NCBI GenBank assembly: GCA_945866155.1
Contig: CAMBGL010000005.1
Span: 1 to 22,892, forward strand
Reading direction: 5' to 3'
DNA: 22,892 nt
Source of the DNA: Bifidobacterium breve
GTDB lineage: Bacteria > Actinomycetota > Actinomycetes > Nanopelagicales > Nanopelagicaceae
In this document: positions 1-6,933 of the stretch, piece by piece
How positions within the stretch are numbered: position 1 is the first letter of the stretch
Layout of the letters: every line of letters starts with the position of its first letter
Program-made: the position numbers and the translations under genes
The notes under the pieces: model-generated
Database searches by the model: none
What the model saw: only the letters and a program-made list of their open reading frames with translations
What the model was told of the DNA's origin: nothing

Positions 1-754
1 CGCGTAAGCGTTGAACTGCCTCTTCAGCTAATTGTTGATCGAAGATTTCATCTCTACTTGGAGCCGCTGCAGCAAGTGCTTCACGTGCAAGGCGCTCTTG
101 CTCCTCACTCCATGCACCAGGTGTTGTCAGATCTAGAACTCGCTTGGGTGTAATTGCTTTTGGCGCACTCAAATAAGTTGGAGTTGGAATCTGCGTTGGT
201 TGCCAAACATTTCTATTTTCGGCGCTTCCTTTAGGAAGTAAAACAACTCCCGTGAGTTCGCGTTCTGAAAGCGGAATCCAATGCTCGTTATTACTTTTTG
301 GTGTAACAACATCGGCAAGATTTGCTGATGAGACACCGGATGATCGGCGATGTAATTGTTGAACACGACGACGATGCAAGGAATCAGCAATTGTTTGTCT
401 GCGTACGTGAGCAATGTATAAAAGAATTCCCATTGCAGGAACTAGTACATAGAGAAATGGCATTGAATTCATAATTCCACCCACAATTGTTGATGTTAGA
501 GAAAATATAAGAATTGTAAAAATAATTCTTCTGCTCAAAAGCTTCTGTGCAACTTTTGCTTCATGATCTAAATCGGTATGGATAACACCTTCACCCGAAC
601 TTCCAGCAGGTGAGGCATTTGCTACAACTCTTAATGCACTTTTATAGCGCTCTACAGATTTTCCAGAGAATTCATTTCTATCGTGGAGCCATCGCGGCAA
701 GAAGTAGGCAACCCACATCCCTGCTATCGCAATATAAATAATTCCTGAAGCCAT
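1..754 (-). CDS. glpR: GlpR/SepX-like divisome membrane protein (partial, C-terminus outside window)
   Basis: At least 251 codons read leftward from the ATG at 754 and run off the left edge. I see a hydrophobic N-terminal segment (about residues 4-20), a charged linker, then two adjacent hydrophobic segments (about 77-94 and 98-116). An Arg-rich stretch (RRQ...HRRR) and a long, mostly polar Pro/Ala-containing tail follow. The tail has a W-x-P-x-x-I-P-x-P-T-Y stretch near residues 184-194, which I recall as typical of the Rv0996 family. Lying downstream of rimJ and the gephyrin-like gene, it matches the Rv0994-Rv0995-Rv0996 order. That family is described as GlpR in Corynebacterium and SepX in Streptomyces: a membrane partner of the gephyrin-like protein Glp in division. 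No Shine-Dalgarno sequence is close to the ATG. A TATCTT box lies 8 nt upstream, so a leaderless start is possible. The family call comes from context and motif memory. Confidence 0.72.
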   Translation of the reverse strand, partial: MASGIIYIAIAGMWVAYFLPRWLHDRNEFSGKSVERYKSALRVVANASPAGSSGEGVIHTDLDHEAKVAQKLLSRRIIFTILIFSLTSTIVGGIMNSMPFLYVLVPAMGILLYIAHVRRQTIADSLHRRRVQQLHRRSSGVSSANLADVVTPKSNNEHWIPLSERELTGVVLLPKGSAENRNVWQPTQIPTPTYLSAPKAITPKRVLDLTTPGAWSEEQERLAREALAAAAPSRDEIFDQQLAEEAVQRLR

Positions 755-802
755 GATGTACAAAGATACAAGTGGTCACGCTCAATTCCTTGGATTTGAG
801 CA

Positions 803-1387
803 CTACTTCAAGGCAGGATTTTCCTTCACAAAAGTTATGTGGTCACGCCATCCACCATCGATATGTAAGTAGCGAGGACGTTCGCCTTCCAATTCATACC
901 CTGCTTTTTCGGCTACTCGACGAGATGCCATATTTTCTGGACGTAGATTTATTTCTACTCGATGCAGCGCTAATTCAACGAAGGCATAGTTTGTAAGCAT
1001 GTTTACTGCTTGAGTTGTGTAACCCTTGTTGGCATAGTGACGATCAATCCAATAGCCAATATGGCCCGCTCGCATTGCTCCATAAATAACGCCCCCTAAA
1101 GAAATCTGGCCTATAAGAGTTTTTCCATGGAATATTGCGAATGAAAAAGAGCGCTGATGACGTCCTTCACGATTGTAGGTGCGCACCATCTCATAAAAAG
1201 AGGGCAGCTCTGAAGATAATTCTGGGCCACCGAATTTTTCTGGCAGAACGGGAATTGTCGCCTCCCAAGGAGTAAGCCATTCCCGATTCTGTGCTCGAAC
1301 TGAATGCCATTGTTTACGATCTCTAAAGCGCAAGGGGCGAAGAGTTATCTCGGCGCTATTGAGAACTACCGGCCATTGTGCAGACAT
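803..1387 (-). CDS. rimJ: RimJ-like GNAT N-acetyltransferase
   Basis: 194 residues, the usual length for RimJ/RimL-type GNAT enzymes, which transfer acetyl from acetyl-CoA to protein N-termini or small amines. The N-terminus (ITLRPLRFRDRKQW) is the standard first strand and helix. The acetyl-CoA loop region is HYANKGYTTQAVNMLTNYAF, and it is followed by the usual late strand with VEINLRPENMASRRVAEKAGYELEGE. The gene starts 16 bp after the gephyrin-like gene stops and ends 48 bp before the GlpR-like gene starts, so the three probably share a transcript. The order equals M. tuberculosis Rv0994-0995-0996. The substrate cannot be read from sequence; the rimJ name rests on family and synteny, not on proof of ribosomal protein acetylation. 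Confidence 0.85.
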   Translation of the reverse strand: MSAQWPVVLNSAEITLRPLRFRDRKQWHSVRAQNREWLTPWEATIPVLPEKFGGPELSSELPSFYEMVRTYNREGRHQRSFSFAIFHGKTLIGQISLGGVIYGAMRAGHIGYWIDRHYANKGYTTQAVNMLTNYAFVELALHRVEINLRPENMASRRVAEKAGYELEGERPRYLHIDGGWRDHITFVKENPALK

Positions 1388-1403
1388 TGGGTATCACTAC
1401 CTA

Positions 1404-2315
1404 CTAAATGTAGCGGCGTTCAAGAACCACAACACTGACTTCAGTTCCAGCCTTTAATTCAGAATCCTTTTCACTCAAGGCTATAAAACAATTTGCATCA
1501 GAGAGAGTTGTGAGTTCCTCTTGATCAGGAAGAACAAGAACCGATTTGCCATCTTCTGACAATGTGGCCCGAAGATATGAACGTTTTCCCGGGGCTGAAC
1601 TAACACCTCGTTCAAGTTTTGCTTTCACGCTTGGGCGATGAATCGTAGATGCGCCCAACATAGTGCGAATCATTGGGCGCACAAATAATTCAAATGAAAG
1701 ATATGCAGCAATTGGATCTCCTGGCAGTGTGACAACCGGAGTCTTATCAGGACCAATCTGACCAAAATTATGGCGCCCACTTGATTCGATAGCCATATCT
1801 ACGATTGTTATTTCACCAAGTTGGGCGAGAGTTCGTGTGATCAAATCGAAAGAATCATCCTGGCGTTCCCCACTAACGATGATGAGATCTGCTCGTACTA
1901 ACTGGTCTTCAATAACTTTGCGTAATTCTTCTTCATCATCTGGAATTGAATGAACGCGATAAGCAACAGCTCCAACTTCGCGCACTGCTGTTGTCAGTAG
2001 CCAAGAATTCGTTTCAAACTCTTCATCGTCAACTAGAGATTTTCCAGGTTCAACAAGATCTGGGCCAGCAGAGAGCACAACAACTCGTGGATGTGGACGA
2101 GTTGGTAGGCGATCACGGCCGATAGATGCTGCTAGTCCAATTTGAGTAGATCTAATTCGACTTCCTGCTCGCATTACCAATCGTTCGCCAGCATAAATAT
2201 CGGAGGCAAGGGTCGCTCCATGAGCATCAAGAAGTGACATTTCAAAGGAATCAAGGGGAGCGCAAATACCGAGAAGCGATGTAAGAAACTCATCAACTCT
2301 TGTTTGCTCTGCCAT
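1404..2315 (-). CDS. glp: Gephyrin-like Glp / MoeA-family protein, shortened and lacking catalytic motifs
   Basis: 303 residues against about 400 for MoeA. The ATG at 2315 is preferred over the GTG at 2321 because AAGG sits 7 nt before the ATG and overlaps the GTG. The opening helix (residues 4-40) aligns with MoeA domain I. At residue 41-43 it jumps from ...ASDIYA to GERLVMRAGSRI, which in MoeA lies about 90 residues further on. The DNSAMDGYA stretch and all of domain II are therefore missing. Domain III remains, but SGGVSVGEYD is replaced by SGERQDDSFD (148-157) and the KPGKPFAFG loop by SSGRHNFGQI (178-187). LPGDPIAAYLSFE (197-209) and domain IV (from about 225) are kept. Molybdenum insertion therefore looks unlikely. 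In Corynebacterium, Glp binds GlpR and links to FtsZ-based division, and the GlpR-like neighbour supports that role here. Confidence 0.85.
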   Translation of the reverse strand: MAEQTRVDEFLTSLLGICAPLDSFEMSLLDAHGATLASDIYAGERLVMRAGSRIRSTQIGLAASIGRDRLPTRPHPRVVVLSAGPDLVEPGKSLVDDEEFETNSWLLTTAVREVGAVAYRVHSIPDDEEELRKVIEDQLVRADLIIVSGERQDDSFDLITRTLAQLGEITIVDMAIESSGRHNFGQIGPDKTPVVTLPGDPIAAYLSFELFVRPMIRTMLGASTIHRPSVKAKLERGVSSAPGKRSYLRATLSEDGKSVLVLPDQEELTTLSDANCFIALSEKDSELKAGTEVSVVVLERRYI

Positions 2316-2358
2316 AATCACACCTTACTTGTTCCACACATATTTCTAGGGGATTTCG

Positions 2359-2904
2359 ATGAACTCGAACGACGAAAAGTCCGCTCTTCGCGAGCACTAT
2401 CGTCAGATGCGTTTGGAGAATAACGAGAATTTTACTTTCGAAAAACTACTAGATATTCCAGAAATTGCTAGTTCGAAAATCATCGCTTCCTATTTTTCCT
2501 ATGGTGACGAACCTAATACTGATGCTATAAATAAAAACTTGATAGCCCTGGGAATTAGGGTGCTTTTGCCTCGCATCAATGGAGAAGAATTAGAGTGGCG
2601 CTTCTGGGATGGAAATCTTGCCAGTGTCGAAAAGATCATTGGAATCTATGAACCTACCGGTGAACTATTTATCGATTTATCTCACATTGATTCTGTGATT
2701 GTTCCTGCACTAGCCATCGACCATTTTGGAAATCGATTAGGAAAAGGTAAAGGATTCTACGATCGCGCACTTGCATCGCTTGATGCCTTCACTATTGCTC
2801 TTATTTATTCCAACGAATTCACATCGACAGCGCTGCCGAGTGAATCATTTGATATCAAGGTTAAAGCGGCTCTAACCCCAGAATCGCTCCACCGATTTAG
2901 TTAG
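2359..2904 (+). CDS. fau: 5-formyltetrahydrofolate cyclo-ligase
   Basis: 181 residues, normal for this family (MTHFS/YgfA). The enzyme converts 5-formyltetrahydrofolate to 5,10-methenyltetrahydrofolate with ATP in the cytoplasm, returning a stored folate to the one-carbon pool. The basic N-terminal helix (SALREHYRQMR) and the nucleotide/substrate loop RLGKGKGFYDR near residues 126-136 are diagnostic. AGGGGA ends 6 nt before the ATG and fixes the start. It is divergent from the gephyrin-like gene across about 43 bp, so the two share a promoter region. Its stop overlaps the convergent acyl-CoA dehydrogenase stop by 8 bp. In mycobacteria galU lies between this gene and moeA; here they are direct neighbours. 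Confidence 0.93.
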   Translation: MNSNDEKSALREHYRQMRLENNENFTFEKLLDIPEIASSKIIASYFSYGDEPNTDAINKNLIALGIRVLLPRINGEELEWRFWDGNLASVEKIIGIYEPTGELFIDLSHIDSVIVPALAIDHFGNRLGKGKGFYDRALASLDAFTIALIYSNEFTSTALPSESFDIKVKAALTPESLHRFS

Positions 2905-4039
2905 GAAGATTTCTAGCCATTACTATTCGTTGAATTTGATTGGTTCCTTCATATATTTGTGTCAATTTTGCATCACGCATCATTCGCTCCACAGGATAAT
3001 CCGATACGTATCCATATCCACCTAGAACTTGAATAGCATCTTGAGTAACTTTCATTGCTACATCACTAGCAAAACATTTACTCGCTGCCGAAAAGAATCT
3101 CAAATCTTTCTCGCCTCGTTCGCTCTTCACAGCTGCTGCATAAGTGAGTTGGCGCGCTGCAGCTATATTCATAGCCATGTCAGCCAACATAAATTGAATT
3201 GCTTGAAAATCAAAAATCTCTTTTCCAAATTGCTTACGTTCATGTGAATATTTCGTTGCCACATCTAAGGCACCTTGAGCAAGGCCTAGTGCTTGCCCTG
3301 CAATTGTTATGCGAGTGTGATCTAAGGTATTCATAGCTAATGTAAATCCCTCGCCCACTGCACTAATTCGACGATCATCATTGAGCACAACACCATCGAA
3401 ATAAACTTCGCAGGTCGGTGAACCCCTAAATCCCATCTTCTTCTCTGGCGCACCAAAAGAAACTCCTGGATCAGATTTTTCAACTATAAATGCTGTAATT
3501 CCTTTTGAGCCTAGCGAAGCATCACCTTGTGCAACGACTGTATAAAAATCTGAGATTCCGGCATTTGAAATCCATTTTTTACTTCCATTCAAAATCCAAG
3601 TATCACCCTTGCGTTCAACTTTTGTACGAAGTGCAGATGCATCAGAACCTGCATCGGATTCAGATAGGCAGTATGAAAATCCACCACCTTGAGCAAGCGG
3701 TGTAAGCCAACGTTTCTTCTGCTCTTCGTTTCCTCCAAGTATTAGTGGCAAGGAGCCCAATTTGTTCACTGCGGGAATAAGTGAAGAAGAGCCGCACACT
3801 CTTGCAATCTCTTCAATGATGATTACCACACCTAATGCATCTGCACCTTGTCCACCGTATTGCGTTGCAACATGGGCTGCAGATAAACCTGCTCGTGCAA
3901 GTGCTTTTGCTGCTTCTTGTGGGTAGCGATGTTCCTCATCAACTTCGCGCGCATGTGGTGCAATCTCTTTCTCTGCGAGTGCTCGAACACTGCTGCGCAA
4001 TTCCTTATATTCATCGGGTAAATCAAATAGCGCTTCCAT
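2897..4039 (-). CDS. Acyl-CoA dehydrogenase (FAD)
   Basis: 380 residues, the normal length of short/medium-chain acyl-CoA dehydrogenases, which desaturate acyl-CoA at C2-C3 and pass electrons to ETF. Visible family signatures are YCLSESDAGSD and WILNGSKKWISNA (flavin and substrate contacts), ERKQFGKEIFDFQAIQFMLADM, VLGGYGYVSDYPVERMMRDAK, and the C-terminal QIYEGTNQIQR carrying the catalytic base Glu near residue 364. I chose the ATG at 4039 rather than the in-frame TTG at 4042. The ATG shares its A with the TGA of the upstream CtaG gene (TGATG), and AAGGA lies just upstream, indicating translational coupling. The chain-length or branched-chain substrate cannot be told from sequence. Coupling to copper/oxidase assembly genes is unexpected for a catabolic enzyme. 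Confidence 0.92.
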   Translation of the reverse strand: MEALFDLPDEYKELRSSVRALAEKEIAPHAREVDEEHRYPQEAAKALARAGLSAAHVATQYGGQGADALGVVIIIEEIARVCGSSSLIPAVNKLGSLPLILGGNEEQKKRWLTPLAQGGGFSYCLSESDAGSDASALRTKVERKGDTWILNGSKKWISNAGISDFYTVVAQGDASLGSKGITAFIVEKSDPGVSFGAPEKKMGFRGSPTCEVYFDGVVLNDDRRISAVGEGFTLAMNTLDHTRITIAGQALGLAQGALDVATKYSHERKQFGKEIFDFQAIQFMLADMAMNIAAARQLTYAAAVKSERGEKDLRFFSAASKCFASDVAMKVTQDAIQVLGGYGYVSDYPVERMMRDAKLTQIYEGTNQIQRIVMARNLPN

Positions 4040-5901
4040 CAACGCACATCCTTATCATTCTTAGCTAGTTCCGAAAGATACTGGTTATATTGCGCTAATT
4101 CATCTGGTTGACCCATTGCTGCCATTCGAGCCGTGTTCTTATCTATTCGATTTGCCTCGCGTGAGTCATCGCGCATCCACTGAATAAATGTCGCTACAAG
4201 TGCGAGAAGGATTGGAATCTCACCCATTGCCCAACCTATTGCGCCGCCTCTATTTTGATCTGCAAGTAAATCAATAAGCCATGGAGTTTTCAGTGATGCA
4301 AAATAGCCTTGATCAATCAGGGTTGTGGTTGACATCAGAGCAACCGAGAAAAATGCATGAATACTCATTGCTGCAAAGAGAATCACAATCTTTACTAAAT
4401 GTGGAATCTTGCGAGGATTGGGATCTATTCCTACAACCACATAAAAGAAAAGTGTGCCTGCCATTATGAAATGAAAATTCATAAAGAAATGGCCCACATG
4501 GCTCTGCATCATTCCGCCAAATAGTGAGGTGAAGTAGAGCGCAAATAGTGAACCATCAAAGATTGCTAATGCAATCAGTGGGTTTGTATAGAAGCGCCCT
4601 ACACGAGAATGAAGGGCAGAGATTAATGAGCCTCTTACCCCACGCTCGGTAGATGTTCTCCCTTGTGGCAATGTTCGCAGCGCTAAAGTTATTGGCGCTC
4701 CTAAAACTATTCCAATAGGTGCAATCATTCCTAAAAACATGTGCGCAGCCATATGATAAGAAAAAGCAAAGTTTGCGTATAGTCCCAATCCTCCACTTGT
4801 TGCAAAATCAATTACGGAAATTCCAAGTGCAAAAGAAATAGTTCGCCCAACTGGCCATTTGTCACCACGTTTTGTAAGGACGATTACTCCTTTTATATAT
4901 AGAGCAACAGCTGTCACTAAAAGCCCAATCATGAGGGCATCTGGTTCATACGAAAGTAAAATACGAGAAAGTGTCGGCGGTGGTGGTGTTTCAATTCCTG
5001 CAAGCGTAAGAGCTGTATTAGCTGTTTCTTCTGAGTTGCGAATTGGCGCTTGATTAGATGATAGCCATGCACCCAGCACTAATGCACTCACCATGATGAA
5101 AGCTTCAACCAATATCAGCCGTGCCATTGAAACCCAATCAATTGCAGATTTTTTACTCAGATTTCTTCGATGTATGTATCCCATAGCAAGCAGCGCGATT
5201 GTTAATACAATCTTGGCTATAACAACTAAGGCATATGTTGTTTGCCACGCAGATTTGAAATCAAGGCGTACCCAAGCATTTGCGCTACCACTAATGACAA
5301 CTGCAATCGCACTCCATAGAGCTAAAACACTAAAACGAGGCACTGCAATGATTCGATCTTTCGAATCGATAAAAATAAGAGCAAAAATTCCACCTACCCA
5401 TAGTGCTAAACCAACTACATGAACTACAAGGGAGCCAATAGCTAGTGAGTGAGAACCACTAGAGGCTGCATGGCTTTGGAAAACAGGAGTAATGATTCCA
5501 ACGATTGAGAGTACCAATAATAAAATTGTTGTATTTATCCTTTGTATTCTCTTCGCTGAAAATAAAACAACAAGAGAAATCACAGTTTGAAAGAGAAAAT
5601 ACTGACCTAGCGTTACTTGAGTAAGAAACGAGCGCATCACAGTGGGGTCGAGAGCTGCAGTAAGGGACTGACCTAAGATGTTGGCTAGCGTAAAAAATAT
5701 CGTTCCTACACTTCCAAAAAACCAAAGAAGTGCAGAAAGTTGAAGTAGGGATCGAAGCTTTTGGGCAGAAGTAGAAAGTTTTCCCTCAGTATCTAGTAGA
5801 AGAAATGCCATTGCTAACAGCGTTCCAACAAGGGCAAAACTTGCTGAAATATTGAGAAACTTACTAAAGGTCACTCCTGCACTTATCAGCGGACCACTCA
5901 T
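4039..5901 (-). CDS. ctaG: CopD-CtaG fusion membrane protein (cytochrome oxidase assembly / copper)
   Basis: 620 residues and very hydrophobic. The N-terminal half (about 1-290) is CopD-like: a bundle of membrane segments with HVVGLALWVGGIFALI near residue 161 and a further helix set ending about 285. The C-terminal half (about 330-600) is of the caa3-type CtaG family: SYHMAAHMFLGMIAPIGIVLGAP, then SHVGHFFMNFHFIMAGTLFFYVVVGIDP, with several membrane His and Met that could handle copper. This two-part protein is common in actinobacteria and is thought to deliver copper to cytochrome c oxidase. The start ATG overlaps the stop of the upstream CopC-like gene (ATGA), and its own stop overlaps the acyl-CoA dehydrogenase start, so the three genes form one coupled operon. 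No oxidase subunit lies in the window. Confidence 0.88.
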   Translation of the reverse strand: MSGPLISAGVTFSKFLNISASFALVGTLLAMAFLLLDTEGKLSTSAQKLRSLLQLSALLWFFGSVGTIFFTLANILGQSLTAALDPTVMRSFLTQVTLGQYFLFQTVISLVVLFSAKRIQRINTTILLLVLSIVGIITPVFQSHAASSGSHSLAIGSLVVHVVGLALWVGGIFALIFIDSKDRIIAVPRFSVLALWSAIAVVISGSANAWVRLDFKSAWQTTYALVVIAKIVLTIALLAMGYIHRRNLSKKSAIDWVSMARLILVEAFIMVSALVLGAWLSSNQAPIRNSEETANTALTLAGIETPPPPTLSRILLSYEPDALMIGLLVTAVALYIKGVIVLTKRGDKWPVGRTISFALGISVIDFATSGGLGLYANFAFSYHMAAHMFLGMIAPIGIVLGAPITLALRTLPQGRTSTERGVRGSLISALHSRVGRFYTNPLIALAIFDGSLFALYFTSLFGGMMQSHVGHFFMNFHFIMAGTLFFYVVVGIDPNPRKIPHLVKIVILFAAMSIHAFFSVALMSTTTLIDQGYFASLKTPWLIDLLADQNRGGAIGWAMGEIPILLALVATFIQWMRDDSREANRIDKNTARMAAMGQPDELAQYNQYLSELAKNDKDVR

Positions 5902-6422
5902 CTATTTTTGAAGAGCTTTCGTGCATAAAGGGAAAGACCAACTAGAACTAAAAAGGCAAGCACCAAAAGAGATATAACAAATACATTTGTTCCCCAACTA
6001 CTTCCAGCACTTTGCGAACTCTGAGTTGGTGATGGTTCTGGTGCAGGTTCAATAATATTGGGTGATGAAAAATTGAATGTAAAACTTCCCTCAAGTGGAT
6101 CTTCACCATCGGTTAGCAATATGTAACTGACTCTATAAATTCCTGCATCAACTAATGCACGAAGTCCAACGCTGACATTCATTTGATCGACGGTGATAGT
6201 TCCATCATCAACACGATTTCCTGCAGGGTCGGTGACGGTAATCTCATTACCCTCATCAAGTAATGCAATCTGAGCAGTAACTGTGACTGAAGTAGGAGCA
6301 GTTGTTGTTGTAGAACCACTAATTGGTGAAGTAGCTACTAAAGAATTTGCATGGGCTGGAATCAATGTGAAGATAGAAAGCGTAAAACCAGCAATCAGTG
6401 CGTGAACCTTGCCCAACTTCAT
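5898..6422 (-). CDS. CopC-domain secreted/membrane-anchored protein
   Basis: 174 residues. A Sec signal (about 1-25, ending IPAHA) is followed by a CopC-type beta-sandwich (about 26-120), a Pro/Ser linker and a C-terminal membrane helix (about 146-166) with a basic end (ARKLFKNR). It should face the outside of the cell, anchored by the helix, like actinobacterial CopC-CopD pairs. The CopC fold is recognised from ATSPISGS...APTSVTVT, ITVTDPAGNRV and AGIYRVSYILLTDGED...GSFTFNF. The usual copper motif S-x-D-x-H is here T-D-G-E-D (Asp105, Glu107), so one copper His is missing. The other could be His24 if cleavage is after Ala23. GGAGAGG before the ATG gives a clear ribosome site. It is the first gene of the operon with ctaG and the acyl-CoA dehydrogenase. 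Confidence 0.85.
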   Translation of the reverse strand: MKLGKVHALIAGFTLSIFTLIPAHANSLVATSPISGSTTTTAPTSVTVTAQIALLDEGNEITVTDPAGNRVDDGTITVDQMNVSVGLRALVDAGIYRVSYILLTDGEDPLEGSFTFNFSSPNIIEPAPEPSPTQSSQSAGSSWGTNVFVISLLVLAFLVLVGLSLYARKLFKNR

Positions 6423-6525
6423 CTCTTTTCCTCTCCAGATTTCCCTCTATCGTCTCACTTCTTTACACTTTACTTCTACCCCAAGGTGTCCCGCGAGGGC
6501 TACCCCCGAATGAACGGAGCAGGTC

Positions 6526-6777
6526 ATGCCTACATATCAATATGCATGCAATACCTGTAGCCACGAATTTGAGACTTTTCAAACTTTTGAAGAGGCATCA
6601 CTTACTCATTGCCCAGAGTGCAATGGCGAAGTGCGCAAGATTTATTCAGCAGTTGGCGTGGTATTCAAAGGATCGGGATTTTATAAAACTGATTCAGTTT
6701 CAAAGAGTTCGGCAAGTGTTCCTGCAAGCACTCCAACACCGGCACCGGCGCCAACACCTGCGCCATCTGCTGACTAA
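6526..6777 (+). CDS. FmdB-family zinc ribbon protein
   Basis: 83 residues. The N-terminal zinc ribbon has Cys8-x2-Cys11 and Cys29-x2-Cys32 in the standard FmdB spacing (MPTYQYACNTCSHEFE...HCPECNGEVRKIYS). An aromatic/Gly stretch (VVFKGSGFYKTD) follows, then a low-complexity Ser/Pro/Ala/Thr tail. These are small cytoplasmic proteins called putative regulators; their molecular job is generally unknown. A homologue (Rv0991c) lies close to the 5-FCL/moeA cluster in M. tuberculosis, which agrees with the location here. A GGAG ribosome site sits 9 nt before the ATG. It is divergent from the CopC operon across about 100 bp, and its stop overlaps the stop of the convergent 38-codon frame. Confidence 0.9.
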   Translation: MPTYQYACNTCSHEFETFQTFEEASLTHCPECNGEVRKIYSAVGVVFKGSGFYKTDSVSKSSASVPASTPTPAPAPTPAPSAD

Positions 6778-6890
6778 TCCTGATGGTGTGGGGGCTTATC
6801 TAACTTTATTTCTTCGTCTCGACGATTTTGTTCAACGCTCTCTTCGGGATCAATCTCATCCGAAGTAACTTTTTGAAAAATATCGCTCAT
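6774..6890 (-). CDS. Candidate 38-residue acidic microprotein
   Basis: A 38-codon frame starting with MSDIFQKVTSDEIDPEE, rich in Asp/Glu and ending in PPHHQD. It fills the otherwise empty gap between the FmdB gene and the MMPL gene. A TAGAAT -10 box lies exactly 7 nt before the ATG, the geometry of leaderless actinobacterial mRNAs. The same frame stays open upstream into the MMPL gene, but that part is a shadow of the transporter. I do not recognise a family. The composition (hydrophilic, no stop-driven bias, no long repeats) looks like a real small protein, but length alone proves nothing. Confidence 0.42.
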   Translation of the reverse strand: MSDIFQKVTSDEIDPEESVEQNRRDEEIKLDKPPHHQD

Positions 6891-6897
6891 GCTGGTA

Positions 6898-6903
6898 ATT
6901 CTA
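6898..6903 (-). promoter_or_regulatory. -10 box (TAGAAT) for leaderless microprotein start
   Basis: TAGAAT on the minus strand, five of six matches to TATAAT, with 7 nt between it and the ATG at 6890. Transcription would begin at or next to the start codon. No clear -35 was found. Confidence 0.4.
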
Positions 6904-6933
6904 TCGCTCAAATAACTAATAAGGAGTTCGAAG

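Noticed and set aside
5093..5422. Plus-strand frame opposite ctaG
   Set aside because: Antisense shadow of a hydrophobic coding region with no ribosome site or family resemblance.
6423..6525. Riboswitch or structured RNA in the CopC-FmdB gap
   Set aside because: G/C-rich patches (CCCGCGAGGG) are present but no convincing long stem or known core was seen.
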